Assembly: GCA_902462155.1 (NCBI GenBank) | Contig: CABQAQ010000009.1 | Span: 1 to 64,000 of the forward strand | Direction: 5' to 3' | Source: an uncultured bacterium | GTDB lineage: Bacteria > Cyanobacteriota > Vampirovibrionia > Gastranaerophilales > Gastranaerophilaceae | DNA: 64,000 nt | Part shown: piece after piece, positions 10,078-19,174 of the stretch | Layout of the letters: every line of letters begins with the position of its first letter | How positions within the stretch are numbered: the stretch's first letter is position 1 | Translations under genes and position numbers: made by a program | The notes under the pieces: model-generated | Seen by the model: only the letters and a program-made list of their open reading frames with translations | Database searches by the model: none | Told to the model about the DNA's origin: nothing

Positions 10078-10545
10078 TCAGTTATTGATTTTATTAATTA
10101 GATTAGTTGTTGATTTACCATCGACAAAATCAATCAACTCCACCTTGCCACCATAACTTAAAATAGCTTTCGCTTCAGGGAGCGACTCTATGGTGTAATC
10201 TCCACCCTTAGCGTAAATGTCAGGCTTAATTTCAAGTAATAAATCAACAGGCGAAATCTTATCAAAAAGTATTACATAATCAACACAGGTTAATGATGAC
10301 AATATTTCCATTCTATCATTTTGAGAGTTAATTGGTCTACTAGGTCCTTTTAGCTCTCTTGTCGATTTATCAGAATTAACGGCTACTATTAAAATATCTC
10401 CTAATGCTTTAGCTTTTTTCAAATATCTTACATGGCCTACATGCAAAATATCAAAACAACCATTAGTTGCAACTATTGTTTTTTTATTTTCTCTTAATTC
10501 TTTTATTACACCATTTAAGTCTTTATCTGTTATTATTTGTCCCAT
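10078..10545 (-). CDS. rfaE2: D-glycero-beta-D-manno-heptose 1-phosphate adenylyltransferase
   Basis: Cytidylyltransferase-fold enzyme making ADP-heptose for the LPS inner core. It shows the nucleotide-binding TNGCFDILHVGH motif (HxGH type), the VAVNSDKSTRELKG block, and KGGDYTIESLPEA near the end. The 155-residue length matches the separate RfaE2/HldE C-terminal form, without the kinase domain. It stands alone, so the heptose kinase and epimerase must lie elsewhere. Its presence indicates a lipopolysaccharide outer membrane. Confidence 0.92.
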   Translation of the reverse strand: MGQIITDKDLNGVIKELRENKKTIVATNGCFDILHVGHVRYLKKAKALGDILIVAVNSDKSTRELKGPSRPINSQNDRMEILSSLTCVDYVILFDKISPVDLLLEIKPDIYAKGGDYTIESLPEAKAILSYGGKVELIDFVDGKSTTNLINKINN

Positions 10546-10723
10546 TTTTTTCCCTTTTTTATATTTATTTTTAGTATATCACAAAAAATTTTATTATTTA
10601 TTTTGGAGTTATATAAATATATTAATATTTCTTAATATTTTAATAAAATTTGTTTAAGTTATAAGTAGTATTGTCCGTATATATTTATTATATAATCGTA
10701 TTAAAAGAGAAGGGAAATAGCTT

Positions 10724-11953
10724 ATGAATTCAAGCCAAATTAATTTTAATCAAGAGAGATCAAATATTCCAAGTTTTCGTCTACCAAAAATAGATATTGA
10801 TGACAAAATCGATGTCAAAGAAAAGAAAAAAAGTTTCTTAGGAAAGATTTTTAACCATGCCGCCCCAAAAGCTACAGGTGATTTTTCTGGGCCAAAATCT
10901 ACATTTGATCAATTAGAACAAAAGGTAAAAGATAGTGGAGCAAGGATAGAAACATTTAAAAAACAAGCAGAAATATCAATAGCAAAAAGTCGCACGGAAG
11001 GTGCAACGTCTGATAATATGAAAAGTGCTATACAGTGGACGAAAGCAATGTGCTTGGAAGGTGATAAACTCAGTTTATATGAAGCAAAATTAAAGCTTAC
11101 AGGATTAGTTGAGATTAGAGATGAAGGAGATAAAATTTTAAAGCCTTTTAAAGAAGAACTGACGAAACTTAACGAGAAGCTAAAGAAATTAGATGAAAAA
11201 TGGGAGAATTTTAGTGGAAACAAAAGAAAACTAGATGAAAAGCTTTATCTTAGTGAAAGAGAATCAATAGAAAAGGAGATAAATGCTTGTAAAACTAGTG
11301 CAGCAAATTCTGTTCCAAAAGGTTATAATAAAGATAATGCAGCAATTCCACTACTTGAGCAAGATATAAGAGTTTATGAAGCAAAATTAGAATATAGAAA
11401 GATGTCAACTGAAGAATTAAAAACAGAAGCAAGAAAATTGTATGAGCAGGCTAAAACGCTAAGACAAGAAGGCAAAAAATTTGAGGTAGACGAAATATTA
11501 AGGAAATTTATTCAGATACAAAACATTTTTTTAGAAAATGCAAATTATGAAAATGCTTTAGCACACAAAGAGTTTATGGATGGAGTTGAAAAGATGACAG
11601 CTGAAGAATTGGAAGAAAATATCCAAATTGAATTAGCAAATGCAAAGAAATTTCGGAAAGCAGAGGGTAGGACAAAAAAAGAATCTGATCTTAATACAAA
11701 ACAAGCAATAAACTGCATGATGCGTTTAAATGTATATAGATCACAATTAGCCGCAAAAGAGGCAGATTTAAAAAAAGAAGCTGATCAAAAAACTAAAGAT
11801 TTACCAGATGTACCTTTAGAGTCTTTATTAAAACTAGAGGAACGTCTTGCTAAGTTGATTGTGGATGATTTACCTGAAGTACCTGATAATGATCCTAATG
11901 TAGCGTTAAAGCAAAGAGATGTTGCAGTAGCAGAGCTTGAAGATTGGGGGTAA
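10724..11953 (+). CDS. large coiled-coil protein of unknown function
   Basis: A 409-residue protein, very rich in Lys, Glu and Ala, with a disordered Asn/Ser-rich start and long heptad-like helices over most of its length (for example residues 55-350). No signal peptide, membrane segment or catalytic motif is visible. It has a strong ribosome-binding site (GAGAAGGGA at 10707-10715), and a TATAAT at 10691-10696 may be its -10 box. It may be a cytoskeletal or scaffold protein of this lineage. I recognise no family. Confidence 0.65.
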   Translation: MNSSQINFNQERSNIPSFRLPKIDIDDKIDVKEKKKSFLGKIFNHAAPKATGDFSGPKSTFDQLEQKVKDSGARIETFKKQAEISIAKSRTEGATSDNMKSAIQWTKAMCLEGDKLSLYEAKLKLTGLVEIRDEGDKILKPFKEELTKLNEKLKKLDEKWENFSGNKRKLDEKLYLSERESIEKEINACKTSAANSVPKGYNKDNAAIPLLEQDIRVYEAKLEYRKMSTEELKTEARKLYEQAKTLRQEGKKFEVDEILRKFIQIQNIFLENANYENALAHKEFMDGVEKMTAEELEENIQIELANAKKFRKAEGRTKKESDLNTKQAINCMMRLNVYRSQLAAKEADLKKEADQKTKDLPDVPLESLLKLEERLAKLIVDDLPEVPDNDPNVALKQRDVAVAELEDWG

Positions 11954-12335
11954 TACTTTAAGAAATGTTAAGAAAAATATATACTAATTGTTTTAAAAAG
12001 CAAATAGTGTGGAATATAAAAAATAGAACCTCTAATTATTCTTTCCACTCCTTTTCTCCATAAATTTTTATAATTCGTCTTTATGACGATTTTTTTTATG
12101 TTGATAAAAAATATGTGACTTGTATATTTACTCCCCAAAACGATAGATATAAGGTCATTTTAACTTATTTTAGAACCGTATCGATTGTAAGATCTTGAAA
12201 CGAGTTCAGGGTAATAATTTTAGCCAGTTTTAGTGTAAATTACCGTATAATTCAAAAAAAGATAAGCTTGTAAAATAAGATTTTTTAAGTTAAATTAGAA
12301 ATGTTAATAAAAAAATTAATAAAAGGAGAAAGAAG
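11954..12335. other. 382-bp intergenic region with terminator and aldolase promoter
   Basis: No coding signal is visible. The left part holds a weak hairpin terminator at 12075-12097. The rest is AT-rich leader and promoter sequence for the downstream aldolase, ending in an AAAGGAG ribosome-binding site just before 12336. The stretch 12120-12240 is less AT-rich than its surroundings and might be a structured 5' leader, but I recognise no riboswitch. Confidence 0.4.
12075..12097 (+). terminator. intrinsic terminator after the coiled-coil gene
   Basis: Five-base-pair stem TCGTC/GACGA around a TTTAT loop, followed by eight Ts. The stem is short but correctly placed about 120 bp after the stop at 11953. 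Confidence 0.5.
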
Positions 12336-13286
12336 ATGAGTGAAAGAAAACTTGTAGGAACAAGTGAGATGTTCAAAAAAGCACAAGAAGGCAACTATGC
12401 TATTGGTGCATATAATGTAAATAATATGGAAATTCTTCAAGCTATAGCAGAAGCAGCAGAAGAAACCAAATCTCCAATTATATTACAAGTATCAGCTGGA
12501 GCTCGTAAATATGCTAATCAAACATATTTAATAAAATTAGTTCAAGCAGCATTAGAAACAACAACTGTTCCTATAGCATTACATCTAGATCACGGTGAAG
12601 ATTTTGAAATATGTAAATCTTGTATAGATGGTGGATTTTCTTCTGTAATGATAGATGGATCAAGATTTCCGATTGAAGAAAATATAGCTATAACTAAAAA
12701 AGTAGTAGAATATGCTCACGAAAGAGGGGTTTCAGTAGAAGCAGAATTAGGAAAATTAGCAGGTATAGAAGATGCTGTTAACGTAAGTGCAAAAGATGCA
12801 ACATTCACAGATCCACAAGATGCTGTAAGATTCGTAAAAGAAACAGGTTGTGATTCTTTAGCTATAGCTATTGGAACAAGCCACGGTGCTTATAAATTTT
12901 CCGGTGAAGCTAAATTAGATTTTGATAGATTAGCAGAAATAAGAAAAGCTTTAGAAGAAGCAGGATTTAAAAATTATCCACTAGTATTACACGGATCATC
13001 TTCTGTACCACAATATTTAGTAGAAGAATGTAATAAATATGGTGGTAAATTACCAAACGCTAAAGGTGTTCCAGAAGAAATGTTAGCTTATGCTGCTAAA
13101 AATGGTATAGCAAAAATTAATATAGATACAGATTTAAGATTAGCAATGACAGCTACTATTCGTAATATATTTGCAACTAAACCTGAAGTATTTGATCCAC
13201 GTGCTTATATGGGTCCAGGTAGAACTGCTGTTAAAGAACTTGTTAAACATAAAATGGAAGTACTTGGAACTCAAGGACACGCTTAA
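12336..13286 (+). CDS. fba: class II fructose-bisphosphate aldolase
   Basis: Zinc-dependent aldolase interconverting fructose-1,6-bisphosphate with glyceraldehyde-3-phosphate and DHAP. The zinc and catalytic motifs are seen: HLDHGED (about residue 85), VEAELGKLAG (about 135), GTSHGAYKF (about 183) and LHGSSSVP (about 217). Length is 316 residues. A near-perfect ribosome-binding site (AAAGGAGAAAG) and a narrow codon choice suggest high expression. It is monocistronic, bounded by terminators on both sides. Confidence 0.96.
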   Translation: MSERKLVGTSEMFKKAQEGNYAIGAYNVNNMEILQAIAEAAEETKSPIILQVSAGARKYANQTYLIKLVQAALETTTVPIALHLDHGEDFEICKSCIDGGFSSVMIDGSRFPIEENIAITKKVVEYAHERGVSVEAELGKLAGIEDAVNVSAKDATFTDPQDAVRFVKETGCDSLAIAIGTSHGAYKFSGEAKLDFDRLAEIRKALEEAGFKNYPLVLHGSSSVPQYLVEECNKYGGKLPNAKGVPEEMLAYAAKNGIAKINIDTDLRLAMTATIRNIFATKPEVFDPRAYMGPGRTAVKELVKHKMEVLGTQGHA

Positions 13287-13330
13287 TTTATTAGCTTAGT
13301 TGTATTTATAATTTTATAAAATTATAATAA

Positions 13331-13367
13331 TTAGAGATTTTGTTTAAATTACAAAATCTCTAATTTT
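13331..13367 (+). terminator. intrinsic terminator after fba
   Basis: Perfect 13-bp inverted repeat (left arm 13331-13343, loop 13344-13350, right arm 13351-13363) followed by TTTT. It lies between convergent genes and could work in both directions. Confidence 0.85.
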
Positions 13368-13399
13368 ATAGCATAATAAAAGATAGATATAGTCTAATT

Positions 13400-13942
13400 T
13401 TACTGAATTAAAAATGTTTCTTGTAGTTTTTTAATTAGCTTATCAGTTTGATTAATTAGATTATTATAATCAGAATTATTTTCTACAATAAAATCCCAAG
13501 AAGAAATATCATCAAGATCAGTTTCTGTTAAGTCATTTGCATTAACAATTTTTCCACGTTGTTGACGATTTTTCAAATCTGAATTTACTCTTATAAAAAA
13601 AGAATTAAATTTTTTAAAATATTCCAATTCTTTTTTTAATCTAAGATCTGGAATAATAAGATAATCACCGGAATCAATAATTTTTTTTAGCCAGAATAAA
13701 TCACTTATGGCTCTACCCTGATCTCCAAGTTTTATTAAATCATTTCTATAAACAGCTTTATTTTTCTCAATCTCATCTATTGTTAAGTTATGATTTTTAC
13801 CATACTCTATTTTTATTGCATCACCAATGCCAATACGTTTAAAATTATCTAATTTTTGAAGCAAAATTTTAGCTAAAGTATCTTTACCGCTTAATTGTTT
13901 ACCAGAAATTACTATTAAAAATTTTTTTTTATTTTCGTTCAT
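13400..13942 (-). CDS. P-loop nucleotide/nucleoside kinase-like protein
   Basis: A 180-residue protein opening with a beta strand and Walker A motif (VISGKQLSGKDTLA), typical of adenylate-kinase-like small-molecule kinases. Later features include YLIIPDLRLKKELEYF (possible Walker B region) and FFIRVNSDLKNRQQRG, a lid-like arginine stretch. It may be a deoxynucleotide monophosphate kinase or dephospho-CoA-kinase relative; the substrate cannot be told. It is convergent with fba and single-gene. Confidence 0.65.
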   Translation of the reverse strand: MNENKKKFLIVISGKQLSGKDTLAKILLQKLDNFKRIGIGDAIKIEYGKNHNLTIDEIEKNKAVYRNDLIKLGDQGRAISDLFWLKKIIDSGDYLIIPDLRLKKELEYFKKFNSFFIRVNSDLKNRQQRGKIVNANDLTETDLDDISSWDFIVENNSDYNNLINQTDKLIKKLQETFLIQ

Positions 13943-14075
13943 ATTGTAACCTTTTTAACTTTTTATGTATATTATATAAAAAATAAAAAAAAAGTCATAT
14001 AAAAAGTGGATACTGTTTCTAGTAAAAAAAACTATTATATAATTAAATTAATCTAGATATAGGAGGGATATTAAT

Positions 14076-14309
14076 ATGAAACAACATTGTATCCGTTCAA
14101 GTATTATTTCGGATCTGTTTATTCCACAGAATAATGGACAATTATCTGACTCTATTATCCAGAATTGGACAGAACAAGCTATTGAATGTTATAAATTAAA
14201 AGGTAAATGTAAAAATTGTTCAATATCAAAAGGTTGTTATTCTTTTGTATGCCAAATGCCTAAAGTTGTAAATACACTTTTAAAAACTATAGGGAAGCCG
14301 GAATTATAA
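14076..14309 (+). CDS. small cysteine-rich protein upstream of hydG
   Basis: A 77-residue protein with a cysteine cluster CKNCSISKGCYSFVC (about residues 47-61) plus earlier cysteines at positions 5 and 38. The spacing could bind an iron-sulfur cluster or zinc. It has a strong TAGGAGGG ribosome-binding site, and a TATAAT-like box near 14036 may be its promoter. The hydG start lies 70 bp downstream on the same strand, so the two may share a transcript. I do not recognise the family. Confidence 0.65.
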   Translation: MKQHCIRSSIISDLFIPQNNGQLSDSIIQNWTEQAIECYKLKGKCKNCSISKGCYSFVCQMPKVVNTLLKTIGKPEL

Positions 14310-14379
14310 TTTTTTATTATTAAAAAGTGTTTATTTTTATTTTTCAAGTGATATGATGATTTTGTGAGGAGATAAAAAT

Positions 14380-15798
14380 ATGTATAACCCAAAATCATTG
14401 AAAGCTGAAGAATTTATTTCGCATGATGAAATAATGGAATCTTTAGACTATTCACAGAAAAATAGTAGTAATGTTGAATTAATTGATAAAATTCTACAAA
14501 AAGCTAAATTGAAAAAAGGATTGAGTCATAGAGAAGCTCTTATGTTACTTGACTGTAATATAGAAGAAAAAAATCAAGAAATTTTTAAATTAGCTAAAGA
14601 AATAAAAGAAGAATATTATGGAAATAGAATCGTTTTATTTGCCCCATTATATCTTTCAAATTATTGTGTTAATGGTTGTGTTTATTGCCCATACCATTTA
14701 AAAAATAAACATATTCCAAGGAAAAAATTGACACAAGAAGAGATTGCAAAAGAAGTAATGGCACTTCAAGATATGGGACATAAACGTATTGCTATTGAAA
14801 CAGGTGAGGATCCGGTAAATAATCCAATAGAATATATATTAGAATCAATTGATACAATATATAAGGTAAGACATAAAAATGGATCAATAAGAAGAGTAAA
14901 CGTAAATATAGCAGCAACAACAATAGAAAACTATAAAAAGCTTCACGAAAAGGGAATAGGAACATATATTCTATTTCAAGAAACGTATAATAAAGAATCT
15001 TATGAAAAATTACATCCAACAGGTCCAAAACATAATTATAGTTATCATACAGAAGCTATGGATAGAGCGATGCAAGCTGGTATAGATGATGTAAGTATAG
15101 GTGTTTTATTTGGTTTGGAACTATATCGTTATGAATTTTTAGGACTTTTAATGCACGCAGAACACCTAGAACAAACATATGGCGTTGGGCCTCACGCTAT
15201 AAGTGTGCCTAGAATTAAAAAAGCAGATGATATAAATCCCGAAGATTTTGATAATGGTATAGATGATGATATTTTCGCTAAAATTGTAGCTTGTATTAGA
15301 ATTGCAGTACCTTATTCAGGCATGATTATATCAACAAGAGAAAGTAAGGAATGTAGAAAAAAATTACTTAGTTTAGGTGTTTCCCAAATAAGTGGTGGAT
15401 CAAAAACAAGTGTAGGCGGATATTTCAAACCTATGCCTGAAGATGAAGATTCAGCACAATTTGATGTGTCGGATAGACGACCTTTAGATGAAGTTATTAA
15501 GTGGCTTTTAGACCTCGGTTATCTCCCAAGTTTTTGTACCGCTTGCTATAGACAAGGTAGAACAGGTGAAAGATTTATGAAAGTCTGTAAATCTCAACAG
15601 ATTCATAATTATTGCCATCCTAATGCAATTCTTACATTAAAAGAATATTTGATTGATTATGCTTCTTCTGATACTAAAACTCAAGGTGAATTAATTATAA
15701 AAAGAGAATTAGATAAAATACAAGATGAGTCTATTAGAAAAATATTACAACAAAACTTAATTAAAATAGAAGAAGGTTTAAGAGATTTTAAATTCTAA
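14380..15798 (+). CDS. hydG: [FeFe]-hydrogenase H-cluster maturase HydG
   Basis: Radical SAM tyrosine lyase that generates the CO and CN ligands of the [FeFe]-hydrogenase active site. It carries the radical SAM motif CVNGCVYC (about residue 96) and the C-terminal auxiliary-cluster region CTACYRQGRTGERFM (about residue 385), which distinguishes HydG from ThiH. Its 472 residues match the family. A GTGAGGAG ribosome-binding site precedes the start. HydE, HydF and the hydrogenase are not in this window. Confidence 0.95.
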   Translation: MYNPKSLKAEEFISHDEIMESLDYSQKNSSNVELIDKILQKAKLKKGLSHREALMLLDCNIEEKNQEIFKLAKEIKEEYYGNRIVLFAPLYLSNYCVNGCVYCPYHLKNKHIPRKKLTQEEIAKEVMALQDMGHKRIAIETGEDPVNNPIEYILESIDTIYKVRHKNGSIRRVNVNIAATTIENYKKLHEKGIGTYILFQETYNKESYEKLHPTGPKHNYSYHTEAMDRAMQAGIDDVSIGVLFGLELYRYEFLGLLMHAEHLEQTYGVGPHAISVPRIKKADDINPEDFDNGIDDDIFAKIVACIRIAVPYSGMIISTRESKECRKKLLSLGVSQISGGSKTSVGGYFKPMPEDEDSAQFDVSDRRPLDEVIKWLLDLGYLPSFCTACYRQGRTGERFMKVCKSQQIHNYCHPNAILTLKEYLIDYASSDTKTQGELIIKRELDKIQDESIRKILQQNLIKIEEGLRDFKF

Positions 15799-15820
15799 AT
15801 TTTTATAAATACTATAAATT

Positions 15821-15854
15821 AAAAGCACTTTTTAAATAATAAAAGTGCTTTTTT
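15821..15854. terminator. bidirectional terminator between hydG and argD
   Basis: Perfect 12-bp stem AAAAGCACTTTT / AAAAGTGCTTTT with an eight-base loop. T runs on both outer sides let it serve hydG (+) and argD (-), which converge here. Confidence 0.9.
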
Positions 15855-15881
15855 AATGTATTTTTTTATTAAAAATATTAA

Positions 15882-17138
15882 TTATAAATTTTGAAAAATT
15901 TTAGTAAGAATATCTAAAGCTAGATCAATATGAGTTTTATTTATAATTAATGGAGGTAAAAATCTTAAAGTATTTACACCTGCAGTGATAACAAGTAGAC
16001 CATTTTTTTCGCATAAATTTACAATATCACTTGCTTTAATACTGTCATACAGTTCTATGCCTGTCATTAGTCCTAAAGATCTTATTTCTTTTATTTTATC
16101 CGGATACTTGTCTTTTAGATTTAATAAATTTTCTTTAAAGTAAGATCCTATCTTGGAGATATGAGCAAGTAAATTATTATCTAATAACTCTTCTAAAACG
16201 ACACTAGCAGCTGTCATAGATATTAAGTTTCCTCCAAAAGTAGAAGCGTGATCCCCAAAAGATAAAATGTCACTTGCTTTTTTAGAAACTAAGGTAGCAC
16301 CGATAGGGAATCCAGCACCAAGCCCCTTAGCAAGAGATACAATATCAGGCTTTATGGCAAAGTGTTCAAAAGCAAATAGTTTACCTGTTCTACCTATTCC
16401 AGTCTGAACTTCATCAATTATTAATAATATGTCATTATCCTTGCAAAATTGTTCTAATTTTTGAATAAATTCTATATCAGAAATAAGAACACCACCTTCA
16501 CCTTGAATAAGCTCAAGTATAATTGCACAAGTATCAATTTCATTTTTATTGTTTTTAGAGTAGCTAAGATTAATTACGGAGTCAAGGTCGTTGTATATTG
16601 CAAATTCAAAATTATCAAGAAGCGGTAAAAAAGAATCTTGATATTTCTTTTGACCGGTTGCACTTAACGATCCTAAAGTTCGTCCGTGAAAAGAGTTTTT
16701 AAAAGCTATAATTTTATTTCTTTTTATAGAGTTCTTTTGATTTAAGATATTTGCATATTTTTTAGCTATTTTTAATGCAGTTTCGACACTTTCAGTCCCA
16801 CTATTAGAAAAAAATACCTTATTGAAATGACTATTTTCTATAAGTTTTTTTGCAACAACACTCTGAGGCTGAGAATAATAAAGATTTGAAGTGTGTATTA
16901 ATTTTTTTAATTGATCAGTTGTTTTATTAATAAGTTTAAGATGATTATAACCTAAGGAATTTACAGCTATACCGGAAACAAAATCTAAAAATTTATTTTT
17001 GTTAAAATCAAATAAATAAACCCCATCTCCGTATTCAAAAGCGATATTATGTCGTTTATAGGTATTAAGTATAAAGTTGTCAGTATTAAACTTGATATTG
17101 TTATTATTATTAGCTTGTGTATTCATATTAAAACTCAT
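15882..17138 (-). CDS. argD: acetylornithine aminotransferase
   Basis: PLP enzyme converting N-acetylglutamate semialdehyde to N-acetylornithine in arginine synthesis. It shows FFSNSGTESVE (PLP phosphate contact), the LIIDEVQTGIGRTG block with the PLP aspartate, and the lysine in SLAKGLGAGFPIG. The length is 418 residues; the first 15 are Asn-rich and may be dispensable. It follows argB by 15 bp on the same strand, forming an arginine operon. Confidence 0.94.
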   Translation of the reverse strand: MSFNMNTQANNNNNIKFNTDNFILNTYKRHNIAFEYGDGVYLFDFNKNKFLDFVSGIAVNSLGYNHLKLINKTTDQLKKLIHTSNLYYSQPQSVVAKKLIENSHFNKVFFSNSGTESVETALKIAKKYANILNQKNSIKRNKIIAFKNSFHGRTLGSLSATGQKKYQDSFLPLLDNFEFAIYNDLDSVINLSYSKNNKNEIDTCAIILELIQGEGGVLISDIEFIQKLEQFCKDNDILLIIDEVQTGIGRTGKLFAFEHFAIKPDIVSLAKGLGAGFPIGATLVSKKASDILSFGDHASTFGGNLISMTAASVVLEELLDNNLLAHISKIGSYFKENLLNLKDKYPDKIKEIRSLGLMTGIELYDSIKASDIVNLCEKNGLLVITAGVNTLRFLPPLIINKTHIDLALDILTKIFQNL

Positions 17139-17153
17139 GTTGAAAAAACTCCT

Positions 17154-18023
17154 TTAAAATTTAGTTATAACAGTTCCTATACCTTCTTTAGTATAGATCT
17201 CAAGCAAAAGAGAGTGAAGAATTTTGCCATTAATAATATGTACAGCTTTTACCCCATTATTAACAGCATTAATACAGCTTTCAAGTTTAGGAATCATTCC
17301 ACCAGATACTGATTTATTTTCTATTAAAGTTTGTGCTGTATTAATATTAAGCTGAGAGATAAGAGAAGTTTTATCTTCAAAATTAGTCAAAATTCCATCA
17401 ATATCGGTCATAAAAACAAGCTTTGAGGCCTTTAAAGCTTTAGCTATTTCAACAGCAGCCATATCGGCATTGACATTGAATGATTGACCTTGTTCGTTAG
17501 TACTTATAGGAGAAATTACAGGTAAGAAACCATTATCAAGAAGAGTTAAAATCAAATCTGTATTTACCTTTTTTATTTCCCCTACAAAGCCCAGATCAAT
17601 ATTATTTTTTATTAATTTCTCAGCAATTAAAACATTAGCATCTTTTCCGGAAATACCGACAGCATTAACATTAAGTTTATTAAAATCAGATACAAGAGAT
17701 TTGTTTATTATACCTGATAAAACAGACTCAACTATTTCCATGGAATCTTGATCAGTAACCCTTAAACCGTTATTAAAATTAATTTTAATATTATTTTTTT
17801 CTAAAGCCTGATTAATTTTTTTACCGCCACCATGGACAACTACAACTTTTAATCCTACCATTTTTAGAAAAGAAATATCTTCTATAACATTTTTTTTAAG
17901 ATTTTCATCAGCAATAGCACTACCCCCATATTTAATTACAGTAATTGTATTTTGGAATTTATTTATATAAGGTAAAGCTTCAACTAAAATTTTTGCTTTA
18001 TGTATATATGTATCAATATTCAT
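17154..18023 (-). CDS. argB: acetylglutamate kinase
   Basis: Phosphorylates N-acetylglutamate in the second step of arginine synthesis. Seen are the N-terminal IKYGGSAI, the glycine-rich VVHGGGKKIN, the substrate-binding FNVNADMAAVEIAKAL, and the FMTDIDGI motif. At 289 residues it is the normal size. It is first in an argB-argD operon, with its promoter in the 225-bp spacer before the divergent 18249 gene. Confidence 0.95.
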   Translation of the reverse strand: MNIDTYIHKAKILVEALPYINKFQNTITVIKYGGSAIADENLKKNVIEDISFLKMVGLKVVVVHGGGKKINQALEKNNIKINFNNGLRVTDQDSMEIVESVLSGIINKSLVSDFNKLNVNAVGISGKDANVLIAEKLIKNNIDLGFVGEIKKVNTDLILTLLDNGFLPVISPISTNEQGQSFNVNADMAAVEIAKALKASKLVFMTDIDGILTNFEDKTSLISQLNINTAQTLIENKSVSGGMIPKLESCINAVNNGVKAVHIINGKILHSLLLEIYTKEGIGTVITKF

Positions 18024-18248
18024 ATTATTATCAACCTTAAAATTCTATATTTTAATATATTTTATCATTACAACTATAAATATAGATAAAACTTAATAAT
18101 AATTAACGTTAAGTATTATAAAAAGATCAAGATATTAAGAATTGTAACTTTATAAATATAAAAGAGCAATAAATAAGAAAAAAATAACTTTTAAATATAT
18201 AGAGAAGATATATAAAGTTTGAGCTAATAAAAATAAGAGGTTGAATAT

Positions 18249-18992
18249 ATGGTAAGTGCTTTTGGAAATTTGAATTTTAATGGATATGCGAATCCATATT
18301 ATAATCAGGAATTAATGCAGACACAATCTCAGAATATGCTTAAATCAAATCTAGAGTTTCAAGGTGATTATGCATTAAAGCAAGCACAATTAATGAATAA
18401 AAATAATGGAGAAGTCAACATATTAAAGACTCAAGCGTTGACATTGATGTCATTATTAAAAAATAGGCAACAAGATCAATTTATAGATGAATGGAAAGAA
18501 TTTGAAAAATTGGTTTCACAAAATGAATTGTATGCAAATACAATAGATACATCAGATCCACAAGAGTTGACAGCTCAAGCAAGGGATGTATTTCATCAGA
18601 TTACAGGTAATGATTTAATAGCAAGTGTGAATAAAGTAAAAACTCCATTTGAAAATTCTTTAATAAATTTTGCAACACTAGGCTTTGCTTGGCAGAATGA
18701 AAATTGTGATACATTAGCATCAAAACTAACAAATACTCAAAGAACAAGCGCAAGCTGTATAGCAGAAGCAACAGGAGCAGGTATAGGTGTAGCATCAGCA
18801 GTTGGATTAACATCGATGTTAATAGGAGGAGTAAAATCTTTAGCAGTTGGTTGTAACCCAGGAGGGTTTAGAAAATGGGCTCCTAGAGCACTAGGACTTT
18901 CTGCTTTAGCAGGTATTACTACTTTTATTGTTGATGCTGTTTTACAATTTACAAAAAGGAATAAAGAAATTTCAGAGTCCAATAAAGGCTAA
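18249..18992 (+). CDS. unknown protein with C-terminal membrane segments
   Basis: A 247-residue protein with a Gln/Asn-rich N-terminal half predicted helical (residues 20-100), then two Gly/Ala-rich hydrophobic segments near residues 173-195 and 212-232. A possible C-terminal hairpin insertion in the membrane is inferred. The ribosome-binding site AGAGG lies 9-13 bases before the ATG. It is followed by a strong terminator, then the AAA+ ATPase gene. The N-terminal style (short Asn-Phe-Gly-rich stretch) resembles other lineage-specific proteins here. Function is unknown. Confidence 0.65.
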   Translation: MVSAFGNLNFNGYANPYYNQELMQTQSQNMLKSNLEFQGDYALKQAQLMNKNNGEVNILKTQALTLMSLLKNRQQDQFIDEWKEFEKLVSQNELYANTIDTSDPQELTAQARDVFHQITGNDLIASVNKVKTPFENSLINFATLGFAWQNENCDTLASKLTNTQRTSASCIAEATGAGIGVASAVGLTSMLIGGVKSLAVGCNPGGFRKWAPRALGLSALAGITTFIVDAVLQFTKRNKEISESNKG

Positions 18993-19019
18993 ATAATAAT
19001 TTTATTACTTTAAAATGAA

Positions 19020-19057
19020 TAGTTATTTAACTTAATAAGTTAAATAACTATTTTTTT
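19020..19057 (+). terminator. intrinsic terminator
   Basis: Stem of 14 bp (left arm 19020-19033, right arm 19037-19050) with a three-base loop, followed by seven Ts, just after the 18249-18992 gene. Confidence 0.9.
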
Positions 19058-19079
19058 AGTCTTTATAAAAATGAATATT

Positions 19080-19110
19080 TTGCTTAATATTTCGTCATAA
19101 ATAGTATAAT
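19080..19110 (+). promoter_or_regulatory. candidate sigma-70 promoter of the AAA+ gene
   Basis: TTGCTT at 19080-19085 and TATAAT at 19105-19110, spaced 19 bp, upstream of the AGAGGA ribosome-binding site at 19161-19166. The -10 is perfect; the -35 and spacing are weak. Confidence 0.45.
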
Positions 19111-19174
19111 TGTCGCAATTTTTTGTTATTATATGTTTTATCTAATTACAATAAAAAGTAAGAGGATAAGTATC

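Noticed and set aside
18601..18982. Two minus-strand ORFs inside the 247-residue gene
   Set aside because: Both are shadows of the plus-strand gene, which has the ribosome-binding site and a terminator.
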